This document shows positions 41,469 through 50,650 of a stretch of 64,000 bases of DNA, piece after piece. The position numbers and the translations under genes are program-made. The stretch's first letter is position 1. Each line of letters begins with the position of its first letter. Under the pieces are notes generated by a model. The model ran no database searches and was not told the DNA's origin. It saw nothing but the letters and a program-made list of their open reading frames with translations. Source of the stretch: CAZHRK01 sp964534555 (lineage in GTDB: Bacteria > Babelota > Babeliae > Babelales > RVW-14); the NCBI GenBank assembly GCA_964534555.1, contig CAZHRK010000001.1, positions 558,001 through 622,000 of the forward strand, written 5' to 3'.

Positions 41469-44186
41469 CTAGCCTCGTTCTTCTATTGATACTTGCGATC
41501 CTGTGATTCCTTTATCAACGGTGAAGTGAACAGGGAAATTGTGTTTGAATTCGGGTAGGTGCGAGACAACAATAATCCGCGAGAAATCGCTTTGTATTGC
41601 GTATAAAGCATCCATGATATGCCCTAGCCCGTCTTCATCCTGCGATCCGAATCCTTCGTCAATAATGAGTGTTTGTAGCGCTCGTCCGGCCCTACGTGCA
41701 AGAAGTTTTGCAATCGCGACTCTAAGCGAAAAATCAACCCTAAATGCCTCTCCCCCTGAGTACATTTCATAAGGCCTTACCCCTGCTGAATCAGCTATGT
41801 GAATATCGAGTGTCTCTTTGATTCCGCCGCTTTTCAGGTCCCTGACAGATTCTATAAAGATTTGAGACTGATTATTAGTAAGGCGGGCAAGCAGTTTATT
41901 AGCCTCTTGCTCGACCTCTGGTATTGCATCTTCAATAAGGAGTGCTTGTATCCCATTTTTTCCAAATGCTTGGGCAAGTGTAGAGTATTGCTCAATTTCA
42001 GCGTCAATTAAGCTGATATCTGCTATATGTTTTTTAATCTCTTCTTCTGCCTGAGTAATAGTTTCAAGAGACTGAAGGGCGCTTCCTTCGCGTTGTTTTG
42101 CTTCCTCAATCAATGTGCTGACCGTGTGGGCTTTTTTTGTTTGCTCTGTGAGCTTAAGATCGATCTCTTTTGTAAGCAGTTCAAGCTGGGCTGCTTCTTG
42201 TTTGAGCGTTGGGATAGATTGAATTATTGTTTTGAGGCTGCGTGCATGCCTGCAGAGCATCTCTATATCAGCTTTGCGTTTTGCTTGGAGTAATGATTCG
42301 GATTCTAATGCTGCAAGTTGAGAGATTTTTTGATTAACTGCCTCAAGTTCACGAGCAAGAGCCTCTTGGACTTTTTGGTCATAAGGCTTTTTCTCGTACT
42401 CAGTTTTTTTATCACTAAGTTCTTTTTCTAGCGCTTTAAATTCAGCAGACTGAGGCCCCTGTTCTTTTTCTGTTACAATCTTTAAATGCTCTTTTTCTAG
42501 CTCAGCAATACTACTTTTCTGATCAGTAATTAATTTTTGGTAGCGCTCTATTTCTATTTTGAGCGTTTTGTTTTGTTCTTGGTTTTTTATTATTTGAGCT
42601 TCTATCTCGGTTGCAAGCGCTTGTTGTTTGGTCATTTCAACTAAGGCTTTTTCTTGCGTATCAAGCTGCTTGTGTTGAACAACTAAGATATCTTTAAGCC
42701 TGACCAAAAGCTTACTTACCGTTGCGATTCGATGGCGTAAGAATGCTTCATGGCTAATAAGGTTTAATGCGATATATTGCTTGCGTTTTGCTGTTAGAAG
42801 TTGCTCACACAAAGGACATGCTGGATTTTCTGCGTCATGAACAATTTTTTGTTTTCGTTCAAGCTCCGTAAGCTCATTTTTTGCCCAGTTTCCTTTTTGC
42901 ACAAGGTTTTGGTAGAAGCTGCGGCGCTTTTCAAATTGCTTTTTGATTAAATTGATTTCATGCTCCAGGAGGGCATAATTTTTTTGTGCTTGTGTAAGCG
43001 ATTCAATTTTTTTATTCAGTACTTGATGTTCTTGGTCAAGAAGAAGGCTGTTTTTCTCAGCTTGTTCTTTTTGTTTGAGCATTGAATCAAGCGAAAGTTT
43101 CCCACGAGTTATTTCATGCAAGAGCTCTTGGGTGCGCTTATTAAAAGATTGCTCATGCTTGAGGAGTAATTCATTTTTCTTTGCAACAAAATTACTGATT
43201 TGCTCTTGCAGAATCATGCGAGCTTGTTGTTGTTTAATCAGCTCTGCCTGCTTTTCAAGAATCACCTCTTTCTCTTTGTGCAGGTGCGCTGGGTCGGCTT
43301 TTTTTATAGTTAAGCTGTGTGTTGCTTTCCAAGCGGCTAGAATTTCTCTTAGCTGCGTGCTCAGCGCTTCAAAGTCGGCCAAAGCTTTTTCAGCAGAGGT
43401 AAGTGCCTCTTTTTTCTTCTCTAGGCTGCTTATTGCCTGTGCTTTTTCACTGTGTAGTTTTTCGCACAGTGATGTAGTTGCTGCTTTTTCGATTCCAAGA
43501 TTAATAAGCTCTTTGCTCAGTTGTTCAGCAAGGCTAACTAAGTCAGGCTTTAGCTTGCAGGTTTCTTCAGCTCTCAGCAAGAGTGCAGAAGCTGTTTTGC
43601 GCTGTTCTGTAAGGCCCCTTGTGTGCGCATTAGCTGCATCTTGAAGTTTGTCATAACGACCAAGCCCAAGAATAGTGCTAAAAATAGCTTTACGCTCTTT
43701 TGCAGATTTTTTTGAAAATTCGTTAGATTGACCCTGGCGCAAGAAAGCTGAATTAGTAAAAGTCTCAAAATCAAGGCCTACAACATGCTCAATTTTTGCT
43801 TGTGTGGCTTTAATAGTTTTGTCCGTTAGCGAAACAAAACGGTCTGATACAGTATCGTATACTTCAAAATCAAGTGCTGCCAGTGGTTTGCCATAGGATT
43901 TTGTATACTCGCGCCGTACTCTGTATCTGCCGTCACCGCAATCAAACTCAAGGCTTACAACCATACGTGTCTGCCCAAGTCGCAAGAGTCCTTCATCTGG
44001 TTTTGCGTTACCACCAGTTTTACGTGCTTGTCCCCAAATTGCCCATGTTAGAGCGTCAAGGAGAGCTGATTTCCCGTTGCCATTTTTGCCAGACAAACAA
44101 ATAAGATTGTAGTCTTTAAAATCGATAACAACTGGGGTGTCGCCATAGCTGAGAAAGTTTTTAAGCTCTAAAATGCGTGGTATCAT
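41469..44186 (-). CDS. sbcC: SbcC/Rad50-family DNA repair ATPase
   Basis: Long SMC-like ATPase that works with the nuclease SbcD/Mre11 on DNA ends and hairpins. Walker A GKNGNGKSALLDALTW (about 33-48), a long coiled coil (about 180-720) interrupted by the zinc hook CPLC at 457-460, and the C-terminal ATPase half with the MYSGGEAFRVDFSLR signature and LIIDEGFGSQDEDG Walker B. 905 residues, typical. The usual partner sbcD is not next to it on either side in this window. Confidence 0.94.
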   Translation of the reverse strand: MIPRILELKNFLSYGDTPVVIDFKDYNLICLSGKNGNGKSALLDALTWAIWGQARKTGGNAKPDEGLLRLGQTRMVVSLEFDCGDGRYRVRREYTKSYGKPLAALDFEVYDTVSDRFVSLTDKTIKATQAKIEHVVGLDFETFTNSAFLRQGQSNEFSKKSAKERKAIFSTILGLGRYDKLQDAANAHTRGLTEQRKTASALLLRAEETCKLKPDLVSLAEQLSKELINLGIEKAATTSLCEKLHSEKAQAISSLEKKKEALTSAEKALADFEALSTQLREILAAWKATHSLTIKKADPAHLHKEKEVILEKQAELIKQQQARMILQEQISNFVAKKNELLLKHEQSFNKRTQELLHEITRGKLSLDSMLKQKEQAEKNSLLLDQEHQVLNKKIESLTQAQKNYALLEHEINLIKKQFEKRRSFYQNLVQKGNWAKNELTELERKQKIVHDAENPACPLCEQLLTAKRKQYIALNLISHEAFLRHRIATVSKLLVRLKDILVVQHKQLDTQEKALVEMTKQQALATEIEAQIIKNQEQNKTLKIEIERYQKLITDQKSSIAELEKEHLKIVTEKEQGPQSAEFKALEKELSDKKTEYEKKPYDQKVQEALARELEAVNQKISQLAALESESLLQAKRKADIEMLCRHARSLKTIIQSIPTLKQEAAQLELLTKEIDLKLTEQTKKAHTVSTLIEEAKQREGSALQSLETITQAEEEIKKHIADISLIDAEIEQYSTLAQAFGKNGIQALLIEDAIPEVEQEANKLLARLTNNQSQIFIESVRDLKSGGIKETLDIHIADSAGVRPYEMYSGGEAFRVDFSLRVAIAKLLARRAGRALQTLIIDEGFGSQDEDGLGHIMDALYAIQSDFSRIIVVSHLPEFKHNFPVHFTVDKGITGSQVSIEERG

Positions 44187-44295
44187 AAAAACTCATTGGT
44201 TTTCAGATGATATGTTTGTAGACTTATCCTCTGTGACTTGAGCACGGTGCGCAAGTTTCTGCAGTGTACCACAAAAATAATTAGTCGTATGCCTT

Positions 44296-45411
44296 ATGCT
44301 ACAATTTGATCAGCGTTATTTCCGCTATTTTGATTGGCTTGGTTTTTTCATTACCTTGAGCATTCTTGCGTTAGGTAATCTTTTTGTTTTTAGTGCTACC
44401 TATAGGCCAGAGGCGCCATTTTCTTTGTGCCTCAAGAAACAGCTTTTGGGCACAGGGGTTGGGCTTTTAATCTATCTATTTTTCTGCTGCATAGATCTTA
44501 AAAGGCTCTCACGGTTTGGTGTTATTGCTTTTTACACCACGCTTGTCATTCTTGTGTATGCATTTATTGGTGGGATGATTGCAATGGGCGCCAAGCGCTG
44601 GGTCTCACTTTATTTTTTTAGGTTCCAGCCTTCAGAGCTGATCAAGCTTTTTTTACCTGCATTTGTAGCATCGTATTTTACTGAGCTTGAGCTCCCTAAG
44701 TTTTATTCTGAGCAGCACCTTAATTTTAAAGATTTCTTGTATCCGCTGGGCATGATTTTTTTCTCAGGGCTACTCATTCTTAAGCAGCCTGATTTAGGAA
44801 CAGCATTACTTGTTATTTTTTCCGGCTTGCTGATGCTCTGGTTTATTGGGTTGTCCCGCACCTTTTTTATTTGTTGCGCTTTTGCAGGCATCTTGGGCGC
44901 ACCCCTTCTTTGGAAAGTATTAAAACCGTATCAGCAAAATAGAATCTTGGTGCTTTTTGGATACGGCGATGTACGTAAAGAGCGTTACCAGGTTGAACAG
45001 TCAAAAATTGCTATAGGCTCTGGTGGCCTCTGGGGAAAAGGTCTTTTAAAAGGTACCCAGAATAAATTTGAATTTCTTCCAGAAGATCACACAGATTTCA
45101 TTTTTTCTGTGGTGTGTGAAGAAGTAGGATTTATTGGTGCTCTTGCAGTTATTTTGCTCTATGCAGGGCTGTTTTTTAGAATAGTCATGATTCTTTCCCA
45201 GATTGGGAATTTCTTTGAGCAAATCTTAGGTCTTGGCCTGATGGCCCATATACTATTTTCCGTCTGCATAAACATAGGTATGGTAACAGGCATGCTCCCC
45301 ATCGTAGGGATCCCACTACCACTTTTTAGCTACGGATTAACAAATCTTTGGATAACGCTTGCAAGCTTAGGCTGGCTTAACAATATCGCCATACGTAGGT
45401 TCTACTACTAA
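44296..45411 (+). CDS. rodA: RodA peptidoglycan glycosyltransferase (SEDS family)
   Basis: Polymerises lipid II in the elongasome with PBP2. Ten hydrophobic helices; SEDS landmarks: MGAKRWVSL (helix 3 region), FQPSELIKLFLPAF with the catalytic-region Glu, KQPDLGTALLVI (the conserved Asp), and the long loop ending GTQNKFEFLPEDHTDFIFSVVCEEVGF, then GIPLPLFSYGL. Length 371 favours RodA over FtsW. Its 3' end overlaps the convergent glycosyltransferase gene by 45 bases. Confidence 0.94.
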   Translation: MLQFDQRYFRYFDWLGFFITLSILALGNLFVFSATYRPEAPFSLCLKKQLLGTGVGLLIYLFFCCIDLKRLSRFGVIAFYTTLVILVYAFIGGMIAMGAKRWVSLYFFRFQPSELIKLFLPAFVASYFTELELPKFYSEQHLNFKDFLYPLGMIFFSGLLILKQPDLGTALLVIFSGLLMLWFIGLSRTFFICCAFAGILGAPLLWKVLKPYQQNRILVLFGYGDVRKERYQVEQSKIAIGSGGLWGKGLLKGTQNKFEFLPEDHTDFIFSVVCEEVGFIGALAVILLYAGLFFRIVMILSQIGNFFEQILGLGLMAHILFSVCINIGMVTGMLPIVGIPLPLFSYGLTNLWITLASLGWLNNIAIRRFYY

Positions 45412-46680
45412 ATTAGCGTCTTTATGCGGTTCATTCAGGAGTTTTTTAACGAGCATTGTGATTGTAGCTGGAAACCTTTTTGGGTCAACATTTGGATCGT
45501 ATGATTTCTTTGCGTTACTTATAAGCTGTTTTTTCCTATCCCAAAGCGCATCAATAGCATCTTCAAGCTGTGATGTTCTTCTTATGACATAAGCTTGTTT
45601 GCGCTTATGCAAGACGTCGATTGTTGCTTTTTCCCAAAACAAGCATGCTGATGTTCTATCAATAATAACAGGCAGGTGCGTGTAGAGTGCTTCGTAGCAA
45701 GAATTTGGTTTTGGTGCAGAAATCATGATATCTGATACAGCCATAAGGTCAGATATTTTGTTTGTGAACGGGATGCACTGGTAGGTTGTTTTTGTGCAGT
45801 CTGCCATAATTTTTTCAATTTCTTCTGTAAGCTCTGTGCTCTTTCCAAGGCAGAAAAGTACGTGTACGTCTTTATCGATTCGTGCAAGTTCTGCTGCGTA
45901 TTTTGTAATTGCAACTGAGCCTTGCCCGCCCATCATGACGAGTATCGTTTTCTTGTTTGCAGGAATATGCCAGCTGCGGCGAATTTTACTTGTGTCTTTA
46001 GCTTCAAAAAAATCTGAGCGAACTTGGAACCCTGCTTCAAATACACATGATTCTGGTATTTTTTTATCAGCGAGCTGTTTTCTTATGAGGTTGGTTTTTT
46101 CAACGACTGTCATTAAAAATTTGTCATCAGAAAAATTACATTTCTCAACCTTATTAAGAAACAGAGACAAGTCGCAGTCAAGGTTTAGAAGCAGAAACGG
46201 AATATTTGCCTCACGCGCAGCTCGTTGCGCTGGGTGATTGATAAATTGAATCACAGAGATAACAAGGTCAGGCTTGAGTTCGTTATAAACAGCCTTAAAC
46301 CCTTTGTAGATATTACGGCCATAAAAATTTAAAGCCCTGCAGGCGAAAGCTTTGATCATGAAGTTAGTAAGGCGCAGGCGACCTGTTTTGAGTGCTGTGT
46401 TGTAGGTATCAACTCCTGAGTGCTTTTTGCCGTACAGCATGCGGTGGGGGGGGATAGAGTTAGCAGCTGTCTTTATGCCTTCAATATGCATTACGTCATA
46501 TTCTGCATCAAACATCTCATGAAGCGTTTTTGTCATGGCCATGTGTCCATACCCACCATCACACGTCAGAATCAGTATGCGCTTTCTTGTCTTGGGTGAG
46601 CTGGTTAACTCTTTAAGACCCATAGTCATAAAACTAATAAGCACGCAGACACTAAGCATTAACGCTGATTTTATCTTCAT
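45367..46680 (-). CDS. MGDG-synthase/MurG-like glycosyltransferase with N-terminal membrane signal
   Basis: GT28-fold transferase related to monogalactosyldiacylglycerol synthases and UgtP. N-terminal hydrophobic segment (MKIKSALMLSVCVLISFMTMG), then ILILTCDGGYGHMAMTKTLHEMF (the G-x-GH acceptor-side loop), LVISVIQFINHPAQRAA, and the nucleotide-sugar half with TILVMMGGQGSVAITKYAAEL and ISAPKPNSCYEALYTHLPVIID. Predicted to glycosylate a lipid using a UDP-sugar. The N-terminal hydrophobic segment could be an anchor or an export signal. The ATG at 46680 has GGTGG upstream. The acceptor is unknown. Confidence 0.75.
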   Translation of the reverse strand: MKIKSALMLSVCVLISFMTMGLKELTSSPKTRKRILILTCDGGYGHMAMTKTLHEMFDAEYDVMHIEGIKTAANSIPPHRMLYGKKHSGVDTYNTALKTGRLRLTNFMIKAFACRALNFYGRNIYKGFKAVYNELKPDLVISVIQFINHPAQRAAREANIPFLLLNLDCDLSLFLNKVEKCNFSDDKFLMTVVEKTNLIRKQLADKKIPESCVFEAGFQVRSDFFEAKDTSKIRRSWHIPANKKTILVMMGGQGSVAITKYAAELARIDKDVHVLFCLGKSTELTEEIEKIMADCTKTTYQCIPFTNKISDLMAVSDIMISAPKPNSCYEALYTHLPVIIDRTSACLFWEKATIDVLHKRKQAYVIRRTSQLEDAIDALWDRKKQLISNAKKSYDPNVDPKRFPATITMLVKKLLNEPHKDANLVVEPTYGDIVKPA

Positions 46681-46721
46681 AAGAACCACCCCATAGGCTA
46701 GCGGAATGTATTATTTTTGTA

Positions 46722-47582
46722 CTAGCGTGATTTAAGTATAAACGCTTTTCTGTAAAATAAAAAGACCGCGATAATTGCAATTAGAAATAACGCGTGTGCA
46801 AGGGCTGCTTGTCGCAGGTCTTGGCTAAGCCACCATGGCAAATCAGGGGTGTAGGTTATGAGTGGAATGCGCCTGAGAACTACTTTAACGTATACAAGCC
46901 CAGCATGAAGTCCCATGCCAGCAGCAAGAGAACCTGTTCCCGTCGCAAGAAGGGCGAGCAAAAGACCAAGGAGGAAGAGGCCTACCCCAAGTGCTGTTTC
47001 AGGGTATATAAGCATCCATGGCGCTGTAATATTATGTGCAAGCGAAAAAATAAGCGCGCTTACAACACATGCAGCTAGAGGTTTGAGCTGCGTTTTGAGA
47101 TGCATAAGCAGCAGTCCTCTAAAAACAAGCTCTTCTGTAAGGGCCAAAAAGAAGGTCGCAATAAAACCAAACATACAGCTTCCGATAAGCGAAAGCGTGA
47201 GCGGTTTGTTTAGGCTTACAAATTGAGCAAAAGGGCTAAGTGTGATACCTGCAAGCAGGAGCGCGTGCAGTGAGAAAAACAGCACGAATGTTTTTGCAAA
47301 GGAATACATCCAGCTTGGCTTCTTAACAAAGAAGCTAATATATCGATCCTTAAACAATCGCCATTGCTGTGCAGGCCATGTGCTAGCCAGAAGTATAATA
47401 TGAAGAATAACGATGAGCGTGCTTGTTATTTTTCCGACACCCTTTGATGCAAAAAGCGTGTAAGAAGGATCAACTGTTCGTGCGAGAGGGTCGAGTAAGA
47501 AAAAACATATTAGAATAGAAAAGGCCGATAGTACTACCGGCCCTAAACTCTTCACAATTTTTTCTGCAAGTGGTTTGCGCAT
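46722..47582 (-). CDS. CPBP-family intramembrane metalloprotease
   Basis: Membrane protease of the CAAX-protease/bacteriocin-processing (ABI) family. About eight hydrophobic helices. The three family motifs are present: EELVFRG (Glu150, Glu151, Arg155), FSLAHN (His183) and the late GMGLHAGLVY (His226). Bacterial members process bacteriocins or protect against them, or have unknown substrates. 286 residues. It follows HU on the same strand by about 17 bases. Confidence 0.87.
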   Translation of the reverse strand: MRKPLAEKIVKSLGPVVLSAFSILICFFLLDPLARTVDPSYTLFASKGVGKITSTLIVILHIILLASTWPAQQWRLFKDRYISFFVKKPSWMYSFAKTFVLFFSLHALLLAGITLSPFAQFVSLNKPLTLSLIGSCMFGFIATFFLALTEELVFRGLLLMHLKTQLKPLAACVVSALIFSLAHNITAPWMLIYPETALGVGLFLLGLLLALLATGTGSLAAGMGLHAGLVYVKVVLRRIPLITYTPDLPWWLSQDLRQAALAHALFLIAIIAVFLFYRKAFILKSR

Positions 47583-47598
47583 ATCAGAAAAAATGCCC

Positions 47599-47877
47599 TT
47601 AAGCTGAGCGGAGCTGTTCTTTCAGGTGCTTACCTGCTTTGAAGCGTGGAACATTAACGCTAGGAAGGTTAATGCGCGCTTTTGTTGATGGATTAATACC
47701 AACGCGAGCTGGGCGTTTGGACATCCAGTATGTGCCGAATCCGGTTAGAGATACTTTGCCGCCTTTTTTCAGCGTTCTCTCTACGATTCTTGTAAATGAA
47801 GATAGAACCTTAGCGATGTCCTTTTTACTGAAATTTGTTTCTTCGCTAAGTGCTGCTATCAATTCACTCTTGTTCAT
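47599..47877 (-). CDS. hup: HU-family DNA-binding protein
   Basis: Nucleoid protein that bends DNA. From the ATG at 47877 (GGGAGAG upstream) it is 92 residues: MNKSELIAALSEETNFSKKDIAKVLSS helices, the KVSLTGFGTYWMSKRPAR beta-arm region and GINPSTKARINLPSVNVPRFKAGKHLKE. The arm tip is RVGINPST, as in HU (IHF differs). The open frame reaches 15 codons further upstream but is not needed. Confidence 0.95.
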   Translation of the reverse strand: MNKSELIAALSEETNFSKKDIAKVLSSFTRIVERTLKKGGKVSLTGFGTYWMSKRPARVGINPSTKARINLPSVNVPRFKAGKHLKEQLRSA

Positions 47878-48131
47878 AAATCTCTCCCACAATGAATACA
47901 CCTGTGATCGATACAGTTTCAATGTGAAATTTAGAGCCTGTTCTCTTCTTTGTCAAGAGAAACGACTGAATCACTGATTGAGTCGTTGAAGTTTTGTATT
48001 GTCATTTTTTTTCGTCTGGAGAGCAGGCCCATTTCAATAGGTTTTTTGCAGAAAGATTTCTGCAAGAAATGTTGCGATGCTGTTTTTATCTTTTTGTGAT
48101 AACATGCAAAAAATGTTTACGAGGAGCTTTT

Positions 48132-48959
48132 ATGTTTATTGACACTCATTGCCATCTTAACCTGATGACGGGTGAACCATATAAATTTTTGTCACGAGAG
48201 CTAAATAGCGAAGATCTTCTTATTATAGCTGGTCATATTGCTGACGCTCACGCGGCATCTGTTCATAAAATGATTAATGTTGGCACGAGTATTTTAGAAA
48301 GCTGGCAATCACTTGCCATAGCCCATGCCTATGAATCAGTATTTGCAACGATAGGTATACACCCGACAGATTGTGCAGCCTTCGACGGCAGCGCATCAAA
48401 TGCCCGTAGAGAGCTCCTTAAAATGGTAGAAGCTGATAAGCCTCGCCGTAAACTCGTAGGAGTTGGAGAAATTGGTCTTGATTTCTACCATAAACCATAT
48501 GATCAGCACCGCCAGCAAGACTTCTTAGTCATGCAAATCGAGCTTGCCCTTGAGCATAATTTGCCGATCGTTTTTCATGTTCGTGACGCAGGTGATGAGT
48601 TTCTGCGCGCCATAGAGCCGTTTGTTCCCAATAAGATTCGAGGTGTAATCCATTGCTTTCAGCAAGATCAAGCATTTGCGGATCAAGTTATTGCATGGAA
48701 TTTATACGTTGGCTGTGATGCGCCGATTACGTATCCAAAAAACAAAGCACTGTGTGAGGTTTTTAAAAACATTCCACTTGAGCGTATTATTTTGGAGACT
48801 GATGCTCCTTTTCTCCCGCCGCAGCATCTTCGCGGAAAGCAAAATCGGCCAGCACTTGTACCGCTTATAGCACAAGCACTAGCCGACTTAAAATCTTGCT
48901 CAATTGAAGATATTGCAGATCATACAACGCGTAATGCGCAATCTCTTTTTGGTATTTAA
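48132..48959 (+). CDS. tatD: TatD-family metal-dependent DNase
   Basis: TIM-barrel metal-dependent nuclease of DNA repair and turnover. Start MFIDTHCHLN (HxH metal ligands), GIHPTDCAAFDG, GEIGLDFYHKP (metal-binding Glu), IVFHVRDAGDEFL, GVIHCFQQD and ILETDAPFLPP (late Asp ligand) form the complete family motif set. The ATG at 48132 is fixed by GAGGAG upstream; an open frame exists from 47994 but it lacks TatD sequence. 275 residues, normal length. Confidence 0.95.
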   Translation: MFIDTHCHLNLMTGEPYKFLSRELNSEDLLIIAGHIADAHAASVHKMINVGTSILESWQSLAIAHAYESVFATIGIHPTDCAAFDGSASNARRELLKMVEADKPRRKLVGVGEIGLDFYHKPYDQHRQQDFLVMQIELALEHNLPIVFHVRDAGDEFLRAIEPFVPNKIRGVIHCFQQDQAFADQVIAWNLYVGCDAPITYPKNKALCEVFKNIPLERIILETDAPFLPPQHLRGKQNRPALVPLIAQALADLKSCSIEDIADHTTRNAQSLFGI

Positions 48960-48966
48960 TTAAGCG

Positions 48967-50577
48967 TTACTCGTCATCGCTTGCTTGAGAGTGATCAGCA
49001 TCATCTTCATCATCAATTGCTAACTTTTTGATGATGTTAATTTTATTAAAGTCGAGTGCGATGATTGCGTCGCTATCATCAAGTAGGCCACCAATCTTCT
49101 TAACGCCTAATGTTTGTGCAATAAAGATCTGCGCAAGAATATTAAGCTCCATGCTATCAGCTGGTGTTGAGATCTCTATGATGCCGTTGGTTACGCTCAT
49201 AGAAGTATCTTCTACGTCTTGCAAGCGTGCTGATAAGAAATCTTCTTGATCTGCTTGTGTCGACTCTGCGACCCCGATAACTTTTGTTTTGCCTGATCGT
49301 GCAAAATCGACTGCTAGTTCAATAAGACCGATTGTTGATAAAAGCTGATAAAAGCGGTCTTGTCTTGCTTTTGTTACGCTGTATTCTAGCGGTGTGGTTA
49401 GCCCACGCGCAAGGGCAGTCATTCTTTGTGCAAATGCAGGGTGTAAATCTTTAAATCGTTTTGCTAGCGTCACATAAAGTTTTGCAATAAGCGCAGCTGT
49501 TTTATCTGCCTGCTTCATCAGATTGCTTAAGTTTTCTTTGTGCATTTTAAACATCACTGCCTTTGAATCATAATCTTCGCTTACGCCAGCAATATGTTTG
49601 TGGTAGCTATTACGAATTTTGGTCATTAGAGCTGTATAAAGTGCTATTTTACCCATGCTGAGCGCTAGGTTTGTGCTTCCTATTGCAGCTGTTTTAACAA
49701 ATGATGGCATATACGATCCAACAAAGCTTGCTCCAGGAATAGTTTTCAAGACAGAGCTACCATTAATTGTAGGCATCCAGCTTGGTGTTACATATGAAAC
49801 ACTGCTGCTTATTGTCTCAGAAATTGGTGCCATGAATTCTGGTGCAAAATATTCTGCTGCTTTATATCCATAGTACCCTGCAAAAGGAAGTGCCATAGCT
49901 GCACCAAAACAACTACCAACGCCTGCGATTCCAGCAGCGCCTAATGTTCCTAGGCCAAGGGCTGATGAGCCTACAACGTAAGACATCCCACTTGTTGCTA
50001 GATGAGACATTCCAATTGCAAACTGCATTCTTTGATAAAACTCAGGAAGTCTTAGCGCATAAAGACCGTATTTTGCCACCAATTTGTCATCATATTCGTC
50101 TTTGTACTCTGGGAGTGTATTGTATCTTGCCGCTGCAGATTCGTCTGAGAAATGCAGCTGAATCATTTCATTAAGTTTCAAAATATTTTTTTGAAGCTCT
50201 TCAATAAATGCTGGTTCACACCAAGAAAGTTCGTGGACATAAAGTCTGAAAAGTTTTCGTGTTGCAGCTTTTTGCTCATAAATCATTTCTTGAAGCGCAT
50301 AAGATTTTAAAGTTGTTCTATTGCCGCACGCTTCAGTAGCCCACTCAGCTATTTGTGGTGCTAATGCGAGTGTTGTTTTTGTATCAGTGTGTGAAACGCC
50401 ACGTGCTTTGTTTATACGCTCGAAAAGAGCTTTTTGCTGCTCACCTAATAATCCATGAGCAGCGCCTGAAGTACTGGTGCTGGCGATAGTAAAATTATGC
50501 GAAAAATATGTTTGTGCATTTATTCCAAATACACAGACAGTCGTGATAATGAATGAAAAAAGACTAAACAGTTTCAT
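48967..50577 (-). CDS. Large exported protein with central hydrophobic segment, unknown
   Basis: No family recognised. About 536 residues from the ATG at 50577, preceded by GGGGG. Signal peptide ends near FGINAQ. A helical first part (about 35-185) is followed by a Gly/Ala-rich, strongly hydrophobic stretch (about 190-245: YVVGSSALGLGTLGAAGIAG, then CFGAAMALPFAGYYGYKAA). A long helical tail follows, ending acidic (DDEDDADHSQASDDE). The central segment could insert into a membrane as a helical hairpin, as in some toxins and pore-forming effectors. Same signal-peptide style as the exported proteins at 50651 and 6698. Confidence 0.65.
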   Translation of the reverse strand: MKLFSLFSFIITTVCVFGINAQTYFSHNFTIASTSTSGAAHGLLGEQQKALFERINKARGVSHTDTKTTLALAPQIAEWATEACGNRTTLKSYALQEMIYEQKAATRKLFRLYVHELSWCEPAFIEELQKNILKLNEMIQLHFSDESAAARYNTLPEYKDEYDDKLVAKYGLYALRLPEFYQRMQFAIGMSHLATSGMSYVVGSSALGLGTLGAAGIAGVGSCFGAAMALPFAGYYGYKAAEYFAPEFMAPISETISSSVSYVTPSWMPTINGSSVLKTIPGASFVGSYMPSFVKTAAIGSTNLALSMGKIALYTALMTKIRNSYHKHIAGVSEDYDSKAVMFKMHKENLSNLMKQADKTAALIAKLYVTLAKRFKDLHPAFAQRMTALARGLTTPLEYSVTKARQDRFYQLLSTIGLIELAVDFARSGKTKVIGVAESTQADQEDFLSARLQDVEDTSMSVTNGIIEISTPADSMELNILAQIFIAQTLGVKKIGGLLDDSDAIIALDFNKINIIKKLAIDDEDDADHSQASDDE

Positions 50578-50596
50578 AATAACCCCCACTATAAAA

Positions 50597-50627
50597 AAAG
50601 GGCGCACTTAATGATAAGGCGCCCTTT
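50597..50627 (-). terminator. Intrinsic terminator
   Basis: Stem AAAGGGCGC/GCGCCCTTT (9 bp, 13-base loop) followed by a T-run on the minus strand. It ends the gene at 50651-51796. Confidence 0.8.
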
Positions 50628-50650
50628 ACGAAAAATAACTTTTAGCAGCA

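Noticed and set aside
41799..44104. Several open frames on the + strand across sbcC
   Set aside because: They are antisense to a coiled-coil gene with biased codons; no ribosome-binding sites or domains.
47994..48131. 46-residue N-terminal extension of TatD
   Set aside because: TatD family sequence begins exactly at 48132, where a GAGGAG ribosome-binding site is present.
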